Source of the DNA: an uncultured Flavobacteriaceae bacterium
Lineage (GTDB): Bacteria > Bacteroidota > Bacteroidia > Flavobacteriales > Flavobacteriaceae
Assembly: GCA_943789305.1 (NCBI GenBank)
Contig: CALSTP010000001.1
Span: 1,319,178-1,383,177, forward strand
Length of the DNA: 64,000 nt
Direction of reading: 5' to 3'
The position numbers and the translations under genes were made by a program. Position 1 is the first letter of the stretch, and each line of letters opens with the position of its first letter. The notes beneath the pieces are model-generated. The model was not told where the DNA came from, did not search any database, and saw only the letters and a list, made by a program, of their open reading frames with translations. This document shows positions 7,553 through 16,478 of this stretch, one piece after another.

Positions 7553-8446
7553 ATGTCCAAAACAAATAAAAAACAAGCTCTAGGTCGTGGATTGTCCGCT
7601 TTACTTCAAGATTCAAAAAACGACATCAAATCTGCAAGTGATAAAAATACAGATCAAGTAATTGGCAACGTAATTGATTTGGAATTGAATCAAATTGAAG
7701 TAAATCCATTTCAGCCAAGAACACAATTCAGTGATGAAGCATTAAAACAATTAGCTTCTTCAATTAAAGAGCTTGGAATCATTCAACCCATAACAGTTCG
7801 AAAAATAAATTCTAATCAATATCAATTGGTTTCTGGAGAACGGAGATTCAGAGCTGCAAAATTAATTGGGCTTCCTTCAGTTCCTGCATTTGTCCGTCTA
7901 GCTAATGATCAAGAATCATTAGAAATGGCTTTAGTAGAAAATATCCAAAGGCAAGACCTAGATCCCATTGAAATTGCTTTGTCTTATCAACGTTTAATCG
8001 AAGAAATTAAACTTACCCAAGAAGCACTTAGTGAACGAGTAGGGAAAAAAAGATCTACCATAACAAACTATCTTCGGTTATTAAAACTGGACCCAATTAT
8101 TCAAACAGGAATGCGTGATGGATTTCTTTCGATGGGGCACGGGAGGGCTTTACTTCCGTTAGAAGAAAAAGACGATCAAATAGCAATTTACGAACAAATA
8201 ATCAAAGGAGAATTAAGTGTTCGCAAAACAGAAGCAATTGTTAAAGGTATAAAAGAAGGAACTTCTAAAAAAGTTACTACTCACAAACCGTTATTCATTC
8301 AGAAGGGAATTGAAGATTTTGGAAATTATTTTAATTCTAAAGTATCCATCAGCTACAAACAAGATGGTAAAGGGATTATTCAAATTCCTTTTGATTCTCA
8401 ACAAGATTTCAGTCGTATGAAAAAGTTGTTGAATCGTGAAAAATAA
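7553..8446 (+). CDS. parB: Chromosome partitioning protein ParB (Spo0J)
   Basis: The 297-residue protein has a short N-terminal ParA-interacting tail (LGRGLSALL), a ParB/sulfiredoxin-like nuclease fold with GERRFR at 95-100 (the CTP-binding region of Spo0J clamps) and ENIQR at 129-133. A helix-turn-helix at about 154-180 recognises parS. The C-terminal portion mediates dimerisation. It works with ParA to load and segregate the origin. Its last 11 bp overlap the start of the DUF5683 gene. Confidence 0.96.
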   Translation: MSKTNKKQALGRGLSALLQDSKNDIKSASDKNTDQVIGNVIDLELNQIEVNPFQPRTQFSDEALKQLASSIKELGIIQPITVRKINSNQYQLVSGERRFRAAKLIGLPSVPAFVRLANDQESLEMALVENIQRQDLDPIEIALSYQRLIEEIKLTQEALSERVGKKRSTITNYLRLLKLDPIIQTGMRDGFLSMGHGRALLPLEEKDDQIAIYEQIIKGELSVRKTEAIVKGIKEGTSKKVTTHKPLFIQKGIEDFGNYFNSKVSISYKQDGKGIIQIPFDSQQDFSRMKKLLNREK

Positions 8447-8990
8447 AATTACTTTAATCTTAGTTATACTTTTTTCATTCAATTTTGTTTTTGCACAAAA
8501 GATTCAAAAAGATACTTTAACCCGAAAACAACTTTTAATTAAAGATCCCTTGACACCCTCTAAAGCAGCATTTTACTCTGCTGTAGTTCCAGGATTAGGT
8601 CAAATTTACACTGGAAAATACTGGAAACTTCCCATTATTTACGGAGCTCTAGGAACCTCGGGATATTACTATTTTTACCAAAGTAGAAAGATGAAAGTCT
8701 TTCGAGATATTTACAAAAGAAGAATTGCAGGTTACACAGATGATATTTATGCAAGACGTATTTTTCAAAACGACCAGCTAATTCAAGGAATGAATTTCCA
8801 TAAACGTTACAGAGATTTATCGGTTCTATTTTTTATGGGATTCTATCTTTTAAACATACTGGATGCAAATGTTGGAGCGCATTTGATGCAATTCAATGTA
8901 GATAATAAGTTAACTTTTCGGCCTCATCTTGAACCTGATTTAATAGATGCTAATCTAAACTACGGTCTCACGTTGAATATAAAACTTTAA
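8436..8990 (+). CDS. DUF5683 family membrane protein
   Basis: The 184-residue protein has an N-terminal signal peptide ending at about residue 20 (FNFVFAQ). A domain with PSKAAFYSAVVPGLGQIYTGKYWK follows, the characteristic motif of DUF5683, together with two hydrophobic segments (near 55-65 and 130-143). The family is found mainly in Bacteroidota, and its conserved position right after parB, with an 11-bp overlap here, is usual. Its function is not known. It is probably in the inner membrane, with a C-terminal periplasmic tail. Confidence 0.85.
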   Translation: MKNKITLILVILFSFNFVFAQKIQKDTLTRKQLLIKDPLTPSKAAFYSAVVPGLGQIYTGKYWKLPIIYGALGTSGYYYFYQSRKMKVFRDIYKRRIAGYTDDIYARRIFQNDQLIQGMNFHKRYRDLSVLFFMGFYLLNILDANVGAHLMQFNVDNKLTFRPHLEPDLIDANLNYGLTLNIKL

Positions 8991-8993
8991 ATC

Positions 8994-9698
8994 ATGAAAA
9001 TAGCACTTTTAGGGTACGGAAGAATGGGGAAAGCTATAGAACTTTTAGCAATTGAAAGAGGGCATGATATCGTTGCTAAAATCGATCAAGACCAAACCGA
9101 TGGAAATCTCTCTGATGCAGATGTGGCAATTAATTTCAGTATTCCAGAAGCAGCAGTCGAAAATATTAAAACTGCCTTAAAAATCAACATGCCTGTAGTT
9201 TGTGGAACAACAGGATGGTTAGATCAACTAAAAGAAGTAGAGGATTTTTGTAAGGCTAAAAATAGTGCATTTATTTATGCTCCAAATTTTAGTGTAGGAG
9301 TAAACCTATTCTTTAAACTGAATAAAGTTTTGGCTAAACTAATGTCCTCTCATAAAAGTTATCAACCAACAATGAAAGAGGTTCACCACATACACAAACT
9401 TGATGCACCCAGTGGAACTGCAATAACTTTAGCCGATGGAATTATTGATCAATCTGACTACTCCCATTGGACTATTGATAAGGAAGTCAATGGAAACCTT
9501 CTGCCCATCAAAGTTGAACGGACTGGAGAAGTTCCAGGAACACATGCTATTCAATATAAATCTACCGTCGATTCGATTACAATAGAACATCAAGCTCATT
9601 CTAGACAAGGTTTTGCTCTAGGGGCAGTTATTGCAGCAGAGTGGATACAGGATAAAAAAGGTGTTTTTTCTATGAACGATGTACTCAGTTTAGAATAG
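8994..9698 (+). CDS. dapB: 4-hydroxy-tetrahydrodipicolinate reductase
   Basis: The 234-residue DapB has a Rossmann nucleotide-binding motif GYGRMG at 7-12 and the substrate/catalytic segment EVHHIHKLDAPSGTA at about 129-143, containing the catalytic His pair (131, 132) and Lys135. It reduces 4-hydroxy-tetrahydrodipicolinate with NAD(P)H in the lysine/meso-diaminopimelate pathway, feeding both protein and peptidoglycan synthesis. It is slightly shorter than the E. coli enzyme (273), as is usual in Bacteroidota. It is 3 bp after the DUF5683 gene. Two other pathway genes, dapD and lysA, are elsewhere in the window. Confidence 0.96.
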   Translation: MKIALLGYGRMGKAIELLAIERGHDIVAKIDQDQTDGNLSDADVAINFSIPEAAVENIKTALKINMPVVCGTTGWLDQLKEVEDFCKAKNSAFIYAPNFSVGVNLFFKLNKVLAKLMSSHKSYQPTMKEVHHIHKLDAPSGTAITLADGIIDQSDYSHWTIDKEVNGNLLPIKVERTGEVPGTHAIQYKSTVDSITIEHQAHSRQGFALGAVIAAEWIQDKKGVFSMNDVLSLE

Positions 9699-9752
9699 GT
9701 GTAACAAAAAAGTTAAATTATCGTCTAAAAGACTAAATATAAGACACATATT

Positions 9753-11447
9753 ATGACACTATTTCAATGGTTTTTATTCTTCCTAATAATTCAAGTGCTT
9801 CATTTCTTGGGAACTTATAAATTGTATGAAAAAGCAGGAAGAAAAAGTTGGGAAGCAATTATTCCTGTATATAATGCCATTGTTTTAATGCAAATTATCC
9901 GAAGGCCTAAATGGTGGGTTATTTTACTTTTTATACCGATTATCAATTTAATGATGTTTCCAGTTATCTGGGTTGAAACACTTAGAAGTTTTGGGAAAAA
10001 TACATCAAAAGACACTTTACTAGGTATATTAACCCTAGGGTTTTACCTATTTTCGGTGAATTTTGATCCAAAATTAAGGTACAATCAAGATCGAGACCTT
10101 AGCCCTAAAACCTGGTTTGGAGAATGGATAAATGCACTGTTGTTTGCTATTATAGCCGCAACTTTAGTTCATAATTACTTCATTCAACCTTACATCATAC
10201 CTACAGGATCTCTTGAAAAAACATTATTGATTGGTGATTTTTTATTCGTTAGCAAATTCCATTACGGAGCCCGAACCCCAACCTCTGCGGTTTCTTTTCC
10301 TATGGTACATGACACCTTACCCATCATCAAAACAAGATCTTACCTAAAAAAACCACAGCTCCCTTACTTTAGGCTTCCGGGATTTCAGGAGGTTAAAAGA
10401 AATGACATTGTAGTTTTTAGTTGGCCGGCTGATACGGTTCGTAAATTTTTTGTAAAAGAAAAAGGAGTTAAAAAACCAATTGATAAAAAATCTAACTATG
10501 TAAAAAGATGTGTTGGTGTTCCAGGAGATACTCTAGAAATTATCAATGGTTTTGTGTATATAAACGGTCTAAAAAATAAGCTTCCCGAACGAGCCAGAAC
10601 ACAATATTCGCATTTTGGGTATAATAAAAAAGGGATTTCTTCAAAAAAACTTTTGGATAATGGCTTTAAAAATTTTAATCGCAAATATAGAATTGAAAAC
10701 ATTACTCAAGAAAGTTATAATGCGATAGCTCCATATATATTGGGGAGAATTTCAAATGACATCAATAATTTTATAGTGATTACTCCCTCTGCAGGATTAT
10801 CACCTAAGTTACTTGGTAAATTAAGACTGAGAGCAAAAGAACTTCTGGATAGTGAAAAAGAACTCATCTTAACTTTAAAAGAAGCTGAAGAACTTGAAAG
10901 AAAAGGAATTGTTGATAGTATCGTTCGAAAAATAGCCCAAAACAAAACAGCAAATTCTAACTTTTTCCCTAATGAAATCCCATACGACTGGAATGAGGAC
11001 AATTTTGGACCAATTATAATTCCAAAAAACGGTATGACCGTTGAACTTAACGAAAGTAACCTTCCGCTATATAAAAAAATTATTCGTGAATATGAAAAAA
11101 ATACTTTAACCAAAAGAAACTCATCTTTATTTGTTAATGGTAAGGAGGTAACCTCTTACACTTTTAAAAAGAACTACTATTGGATGATGGGAGATAATCG
11201 CCATCGATCTGAGGATAGTCGGTACTGGGGGTATGTTCCAGAAGACCATGTTGTTGGAAAACCGGTATTGATATGGTTTAGTATTGAGGGAATTAATGAT
11301 GGAATTAAAAACTGGAGGATTCGTTGGGATCGACTCATGACAACAGTCAGCGGAAACGGGAAACCCATTTCTTTTTTCCCCTATGTAATGGCTTTAATTA
11401 TTGGCTGGCAGGTTTTTATCTACATCCGTAAACGAAGAAAAGCATAG
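9753..11447 (+). CDS. lepB: Signal peptidase I with long insertion
   Basis: The 564-residue protein is much longer than E. coli LepB (324). An N-terminal module with about three membrane segments (residues 3-100, DUF5684-like) precedes the peptidase. The catalytic dyad is Ser153 in IPTGSLEKTL and Lys251 in NYVKRCVGVPGD, and the conserved box MMGDNRHRSEDSRYWG lies at about 478-493. Between them, about 270-420, is an inserted hydrophilic region of unknown fold. A last transmembrane helix is near 543-558. It cleaves signal peptides of secreted proteins at the inner membrane. It follows dapB and is 1 bp upstream of the WbqC gene, an order common in flavobacteria. Confidence 0.94.
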   Translation: MTLFQWFLFFLIIQVLHFLGTYKLYEKAGRKSWEAIIPVYNAIVLMQIIRRPKWWVILLFIPIINLMMFPVIWVETLRSFGKNTSKDTLLGILTLGFYLFSVNFDPKLRYNQDRDLSPKTWFGEWINALLFAIIAATLVHNYFIQPYIIPTGSLEKTLLIGDFLFVSKFHYGARTPTSAVSFPMVHDTLPIIKTRSYLKKPQLPYFRLPGFQEVKRNDIVVFSWPADTVRKFFVKEKGVKKPIDKKSNYVKRCVGVPGDTLEIINGFVYINGLKNKLPERARTQYSHFGYNKKGISSKKLLDNGFKNFNRKYRIENITQESYNAIAPYILGRISNDINNFIVITPSAGLSPKLLGKLRLRAKELLDSEKELILTLKEAEELERKGIVDSIVRKIAQNKTANSNFFPNEIPYDWNEDNFGPIIIPKNGMTVELNESNLPLYKKIIREYEKNTLTKRNSSLFVNGKEVTSYTFKKNYYWMMGDNRHRSEDSRYWGYVPEDHVVGKPVLIWFSIEGINDGIKNWRIRWDRLMTTVSGNGKPISFFPYVMALIIGWQVFIYIRKRRKA

Positions 11448-11448
11448 G

Positions 11449-12075
11449 GTGTCTATCGAAATCATCAGTTCCTATATCCCTAATATTGCCACCATGGCAT
11501 TGCTTTCCAAGCATAAAAAAGTAGTAATTCTAACTGGAGCTTTTTATCAAAAGCAAACCTATAGAAATCGAACTACTATCGCTGGTGCAAATGGAATATT
11601 AAATTTAAGCATCCCTATAAACCGAAACCCAAAAGAACTTCGTTTAAAAGACAAACTTGTTACCATTAATTATGATGAACAATGGCAAAATAATCATTGG
11701 AAGTCATTTAAAAGTGCATACAGTTCATCTCCTTTTTTTGAATTTTATGAAGATGATCTTAAAGGTGTTTTCTTTAACAAGAAATCGAACTTAATTGATT
11801 TCAACATAAGCTTAATTAATTTATTTATGGAGTGGTGTGAGATTGAAGTTAAAATATCAATTAATAATGATGAAGTTATTCCAAATCCGACCTCAAGTCT
11901 ACTTATATCTTCAAAATATATTTCCCCCTTATCCTTTCCAAAATACACTCAAGTATTCTATAATAAATTGGGCTTTTTGCCAAATTTAAGTGTTTTGGAT
12001 CTAATTAGTAATTTAGGCCCTGAAAGTTCTTCTTATCTAGATCTTATTGATGTTAATCCCATGCTAAAGTTGTAA
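11449..12075 (+). CDS. WbqC-like family protein
   Basis: The product is 208 residues from the GTG at 11449. I chose this start because the longer TTG frame at 11401 would add a tail lying wholly inside lepB, and because family members begin with a strand like IEIISSYIPNIATMALLSKH. WbqC proteins are found in O-antigen or glycan gene clusters and are thought to act in sugar nucleotide-linked modification, but the reaction is not established. The body contains QTYRNRTTIAGANG and LSIPINR, which are family landmarks. The 3' end overlaps the convergent phosphatase gene by 23 bp. Confidence 0.82.
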   Translation: MSIEIISSYIPNIATMALLSKHKKVVILTGAFYQKQTYRNRTTIAGANGILNLSIPINRNPKELRLKDKLVTINYDEQWQNNHWKSFKSAYSSSPFFEFYEDDLKGVFFNKKSNLIDFNISLINLFMEWCEIEVKISINNDEVIPNPTSSLLISSKYISPLSFPKYTQVFYNKLGFLPNLSVLDLISNLGPESSSYLDLIDVNPMLKL

Positions 12076-13060
12076 TTATGGGTAAATGATCAGATAATTT
12101 TATATCGTATGAATTAAAGGTATTGACCTGAAAACTTGGATCTGAAAATATAAAATCAATACGAAGGGGGAAAAATGAAAAGTTAAATGTGGTTCCAAGA
12201 CCTGTCCCTGCCTCCACAAAAGTATCTAAATGATTTTTTCTTAATGATCTATAAATCTTAGAAAACTGAGAATTATTCAAATCTGTGCATATAATGGAGG
12301 GGTAATTGTTTTCTTTATCTATCTCTTGAAACTGCTTTATTTGTTCCAATTGTTTTTTAAAAACCTGCTTAAATTTGAGTTGTAGCCTCTCAGAGTTTAC
12401 TTTGGTAATAAGAGTATCCTGTAAATCGATTCTCAATGATTCTAGATGTAAATTATAAATACGAGCTTTTTTACCTCGATATTCAATATCTGAAAAAATT
12501 CCGCTATTAGAGGAATTAGTGAAATTGATATAACCACTATTAATTATTGGAAATTTTGAAAGTATTGCAACTCCAGATTTTCCATTGGATTGAATCGGTT
12601 GAATATAACGATATGGATAAGAGGAAAATTCGGGTGCTTCCTTTTTGGAGTATTCTTGTAAACAAATGATATCAGGTTGTTCTTGATCAACGAAATTTTG
12701 GATTCTCATCGGAACATCAACCTCTTTTATCCATCCGTAACGATTAAAAAGACGAACATTATAGTTCATTACTTTAAAAGTATTAGCATCCTTTCGCTCT
12801 GCAGTTCTTGGAAATTGATATAAAAGACCCCATTCTCCATATCCAATTAGAAAGGTGATCATAAACAACAAAAAGACCCACTTCATTTTTAAAAGCCAGT
12901 ATAAAAAAAAACCTACATTAACCAATACTAGTGCTGGGACAAATAAATTTAATATTGAAAACTCAAAAAAAGAAGGTACACTTCCCATCAACATCAATTG
13001 AAAAATTAATAACGGAATATTAATGAATAAGGCAATTTTTTCAAAGAAGGTTAGTTTCAT
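12053..13060 (-). CDS. Endonuclease/exonuclease/phosphatase family membrane protein
   Basis: The 335-residue protein has two or three transmembrane helices in its first 90 residues. An EEP (DNase I-like) domain starting FKVMNYNVRLFN follows, with DIICLQEYS (the catalytic metal Glu), SGVAILSKFPI, ICTDLNNS and the terminal IDFIFSD...KLSDHLPII, where the last His is catalytic. Homologues hydrolyse phosphodiesters, either nucleic acid or phospholipid headgroups. The membrane anchor suggests the domain faces the periplasm or the membrane surface. It is the last gene of a five-gene minus-strand run behind mutL and the rhomboids. Confidence 0.85.
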   Translation of the reverse strand: MKLTFFEKIALFINIPLLIFQLMLMGSVPSFFEFSILNLFVPALVLVNVGFFLYWLLKMKWVFLLFMITFLIGYGEWGLLYQFPRTAERKDANTFKVMNYNVRLFNRYGWIKEVDVPMRIQNFVDQEQPDIICLQEYSKKEAPEFSSYPYRYIQPIQSNGKSGVAILSKFPIINSGYINFTNSSNSGIFSDIEYRGKKARIYNLHLESLRIDLQDTLITKVNSERLQLKFKQVFKKQLEQIKQFQEIDKENNYPSIICTDLNNSQFSKIYRSLRKNHLDTFVEAGTGLGTTFNFSFFPLRIDFIFSDPSFQVNTFNSYDIKLSDHLPIITTLAWD

Positions 13061-13075
13061 ATGGATTTTAGAGCT

Positions 13076-13954
13076 TTAATTATTTTTTCCTGCTTTAAAC
13101 AAAAAGTCCTTTTCTTTTTGTGTTAGACTCTCGTAACCAGATTTGCTGATTTTGTCAAGAATTGAATCAATTTTTTCTTGATGTAAATTCTTCGAGTTTT
13201 CTTTAGGAGATTTTTTTGATCGATGAACGGTTCGCATATTGTTTTTTTTATTAACAGTAAAAAATGAATTTATATAAATCCATATACGATCCAAAAAATT
13301 TCCAATATCATTCCCTTTTTGCAATTGATTTGCGTAGATAAAACCAATCAAAGCTCCTCCCAGATGTGCTAATCTACCACCAGCATTTCCATTAGGTATT
13401 TGAAGAATATCCAGGACAACAATTGCAATTCCAATGTACTGCAACTTTACATTAAAGAAAATAACTCTAACCTCTTGATTTGGAGTGTAGGTTGCTACAA
13501 AAATTAAAATAGACATGACACCTGCTGAAGATCCTACCAGTGAGGGAGATATTCCGTTAAAAACAGGAAATACATTATAGCTTATTAAAAAAACAATACC
13601 GCCAGTAATAATTCCAAGAAAATAATTTTTAAGAAATTGCTTCTCCGAAAATAAATTCAAGTACAAACGAGATGCAAAAAATAGAAGTATCATATTCCAA
13701 AGGATATGACTAAACCCACCATGAAAAAAACCATAAGTTATTATAGTCCATGGACGATAAAAAAGAATTTCAAAATTTGGTGACAATTCAAACCAGGAAA
13801 GAAAAGATGTAATTGGAATTTTAAAAAGGTAAAAAAGGGTTTGTAGAAAAAAAGGGATTATAAAAAGAATGACATTAACTACAATCAATTTTTCAGCAAT
13901 TGAAAATCTTTGAAATTTATATTTTAAATTCTCTAAAGTTCTCATAAGTCCCAT
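13076..13954 (-). CDS. Rhomboid-family intramembrane serine protease (second copy)
   Basis: The 292-residue protein has six predicted membrane helices. The motif SPSLVGSSAGVMSIL carries the presumed nucleophilic serine (GxSx), and LAHLGGALIGF in the last helix carries the catalytic histidine. The first half includes the WRxxT-like PWTIITYGFFHGGFSHILWNM segment typical of rhomboids. A soluble C-terminal tail of about 80 residues is rich in Lys and contains a helix (LDKISKSGYESLTQKEKDFL) shared by many flavobacterial rhomboids. It overlaps the upstream rhomboid by 13 bp. An alternative ATG three codons in would give a slightly shorter protein. Confidence 0.9.
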   Translation of the reverse strand: MGLMRTLENLKYKFQRFSIAEKLIVVNVILFIIPFFLQTLFYLFKIPITSFLSWFELSPNFEILFYRPWTIITYGFFHGGFSHILWNMILLFFASRLYLNLFSEKQFLKNYFLGIITGGIVFLISYNVFPVFNGISPSLVGSSAGVMSILIFVATYTPNQEVRVIFFNVKLQYIGIAIVVLDILQIPNGNAGGRLAHLGGALIGFIYANQLQKGNDIGNFLDRIWIYINSFFTVNKKNNMRTVHRSKKSPKENSKNLHQEKIDSILDKISKSGYESLTQKEKDFLFKAGKNN

Positions 13955-14682
13955 CGATTATTATCAAACTGACTCTTTTTCCAATAACGCATCATTATAA
14001 AACCAGTTATTGCACCACCCAAATGGGCAAAGTGAGCAATAGGTCCAATAGAAAAGGAACTAAATCCAAAGAAGAGGTCTCCCAAAATCATAAATGGAAT
14101 CAAATACTTTGCCTTAACGGGGACAGGAATAAACATTAAATATAATTCAGAATTAGGAAACAACATTGCAAAAGCTACTAAAATACCGTACAAAGCTCCA
14201 GAGGCACCTACCATTGAAGCATAGTAAGATTGATAAAATCCAGACAATTGATCTTCACTAATTCTGTCTAATATTGACCTGCTGTACTGACCACTATCCA
14301 GTATTTTTTCTATGGCATCTTGCCCATACCCTAAATTCATCAACTCTGAGAAAACCGAACTGAATTGAAAGTGATAAACAAGTAACTGAATTATTGCTGC
14401 TCCAAAACCAGCAGAAAGATAAAAAAAGATAAATTTATTCCTTCCCCACAATTGTTCTAGAGGAGATCCAAACATATACAATCCAAACATATTGAATAAA
14501 ATATGATTAAAACTTCCATGCATAAACATATGAGTAAGGGGCTGCCATAATTCAAAACGAGGGTTTTTAAAATAGTGTAGTGCGAACCAATTATAAACCT
14601 CATCACCTAAAAGATTGACCGCAAGGAAAAAAATTCCATTTATAATAAGCAAGTGTTTTATGGTGTCGGTAATTCTTCCCAT
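13942..14682 (-). CDS. Rhomboid-family intramembrane serine protease (first copy)
   Basis: The 246-residue rhomboid starts at the ATG at 14682, whose A is shared with the mutL stop (TGATG). The active-site serine is in MVGASGALYGIL and the histidine is in IAHFAHLGGAITGF. PLTHMFMHGSFNHILFNMFGLYMFG is the typical second-helix segment. A long loop of about 45 residues (Gly-Tyr-Gly-Gln-Asp near its start) separates helices 3 and 4. It should cleave single-pass membrane substrates within the bilayer. Its direct neighbour is a second, diverged rhomboid. Confidence 0.9.
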   Translation of the reverse strand: MGRITDTIKHLLIINGIFFLAVNLLGDEVYNWFALHYFKNPRFELWQPLTHMFMHGSFNHILFNMFGLYMFGSPLEQLWGRNKFIFFYLSAGFGAAIIQLLVYHFQFSSVFSELMNLGYGQDAIEKILDSGQYSRSILDRISEDQLSGFYQSYYASMVGASGALYGILVAFAMLFPNSELYLMFIPVPVKAKYLIPFMILGDLFFGFSSFSIGPIAHFAHLGGAITGFIMMRYWKKSQFDNNRWDL

Positions 14683-16475
14683 CAATTGAATTTTTTCTCT
14701 AATTCTTCTTTAGTTAAAATAACAAAAATCTGTCGATTAAATGGAGATATTTGAGTTTCTTTACAAGCAAATAAATCATCTAAAAGTCCTTGTTGTTCAA
14801 TGGGTTTCATTGGCACTCCCCTTTTAATTGATAAAGTTTTAGCTAAAGATTTGGACAACACATCGGATTGACTAAAACTATCACTAGGTAAATCACTTTC
14901 TAAGGAAGCAAATAAATTCTCGAAAATATGAGGAATTTCTTTCTCAGAACTAGAAACAGGAATCCCTTTTATGGTGATATTTGTTTTTGTATTTCGTTCA
15001 AAAACAAAACCCGCTTCTGATAGAACATCTTCTAGATCAGATAATAGTAATTGTTGGGTTGGGGTCAAATCCAAAGGATATGGAAATAATAATTGTTGAC
15101 TAGCAATTTGTTTTTGAGTAATGGTTTTTAGAAATTGTTCATATAATATTCGCTCATGCGCTCGTTGCTGATCAATTATCAAAAGCCCTGAACCAATAGA
15201 ACTAACGATGTATCGATTCATTAATTGAAAGAGCTTTACAGCATCATAAGTTTTATGCTCCATACTTTCATGTCCCAAAAGTGTAGGAATAGGTTGAGAT
15301 TCAACCTCAACATACAAACTCTCCCAACTAGCTTCTTTAGGTTTTGAAAAACGTTGTACATCTGGATTTTTAAATGGATTGAAGTTAGAGTCAACTTCAA
15401 GGTTTGGAGTTTCAGCTTGCTTGTTGATTTGATTATAAGGAGTATCTAAATTAGGGTCGCGATCAAAATCTAGTGTTGGTGCAACGCTAAACATCCCAAG
15501 ACTGTGTTTTACACATGAACGCAAAATGGCATACAAACTTTGTTCATCCTCAAACTTAACCTCTGTTTTAGTTGGATGAATATTAATATCTATTGTCTTC
15601 GGATCTAGACTAAAAAAAATAAAATATCCGGGAACAGTTCCTTCTGGTAATAAACCTTCATAAGCATTCATAATGGCGTGATGCATAAAAGGACTTCTGA
15701 TGAATCGGTCATTTACAAAGAAAAATTGATGCCCTCTGGTTCTCTTTGCTGCAGCTGGTTTTAAAACAAATCCCGAAACAGATGATACCGATGTTGATTC
15801 TTTAACAGGAACTAGCTTTACATCCATCTTAGATCCAAAAATATGACTGATCCTTTTTCTTAAATTGGTTGCTGGTAGATCAAATAACTCGTTGCCTCCT
15901 TGAAAAAAAGTAAATGCAATTTGCGGGTGAGCTAAAGCAACTCTATGAAATTCATCAATAATATGTCGTAATTCAACAGCGTTAGATTTTAAAAAATTTC
16001 TTCGAGCTGGGATGTTAAAAAACAAATTCTTAACAGCAATAGAAGTCCCTTTAGGAGCTACAACGGGTTCTTGTTCTTGAATATCACTTCCAATAATTTT
16101 TATTTGTGTAGCTATTTCGTCTTCTAAACTATGGGTAAACATTTCAACATGAGCAACTGCAGCGATAGATGCCAATGCCTCACCTCTAAAACCCTTGGTA
16201 TGTAATTCAAAAAGATCAGAAGCTGATTTTATTTTGGAAGTTGCATGACGTTCAAATGCCATTCGAGCATCTGTAATACTCATCCCTTTCCCGTCATCAA
16301 TGACTTGAATGAGTGTTTTACCTCCCTCCTTGATAATTAATTGAACATAGCTAGAATCTGCATCAATTGCATTTTCCAGCAACTCTTTTACAACAGAAGC
16401 TGGTCGTTGGACAACCTCCCCAGCCGCAATCTGATTAGCAACATGATCGGGTAATAATGTTATGATATCTCCCAT
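14682..16475 (-). CDS. mutL: DNA mismatch repair protein MutL
   Basis: The 597-residue protein has the N-terminal GHKL ATPase with NAIDAD at about 35-40, DGKGM at about 61-65 and GFRGEA at about 95-100. A linker of low conservation spans roughly 330-400 and a C-terminal dimerisation domain follows. It couples MutS mismatch recognition to strand incision. The C-terminal endonuclease motif DQHA(X2)E(X4)E appears as DQQRAHERILYE, keeping the acidic residues but not the histidine. The later CPHGRP motif appears as SPFNRQ. Endonuclease activity is therefore uncertain. It is 3 bp downstream of a small membrane protein gene and co-directional with the rhomboids. Confidence 0.95.
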   Translation of the reverse strand: MGDIITLLPDHVANQIAAGEVVQRPASVVKELLENAIDADSSYVQLIIKEGGKTLIQVIDDGKGMSITDARMAFERHATSKIKSASDLFELHTKGFRGEALASIAAVAHVEMFTHSLEDEIATQIKIIGSDIQEQEPVVAPKGTSIAVKNLFFNIPARRNFLKSNAVELRHIIDEFHRVALAHPQIAFTFFQGGNELFDLPATNLRKRISHIFGSKMDVKLVPVKESTSVSSVSGFVLKPAAAKRTRGHQFFFVNDRFIRSPFMHHAIMNAYEGLLPEGTVPGYFIFFSLDPKTIDINIHPTKTEVKFEDEQSLYAILRSCVKHSLGMFSVAPTLDFDRDPNLDTPYNQINKQAETPNLEVDSNFNPFKNPDVQRFSKPKEASWESLYVEVESQPIPTLLGHESMEHKTYDAVKLFQLMNRYIVSSIGSGLLIIDQQRAHERILYEQFLKTITQKQIASQQLLFPYPLDLTPTQQLLLSDLEDVLSEAGFVFERNTKTNITIKGIPVSSSEKEIPHIFENLFASLESDLPSDSFSQSDVLSKSLAKTLSIKRGVPMKPIEQQGLLDDLFACKETQISPFNRQIFVILTKEELEKKFN

Positions 16476-16478
16476 GGA

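Noticed and set aside
6703-8990. parS site for ParB near parAB
   Set aside because: I looked for a 16-bp parS-like palindrome around these genes and saw none; it may lie elsewhere.
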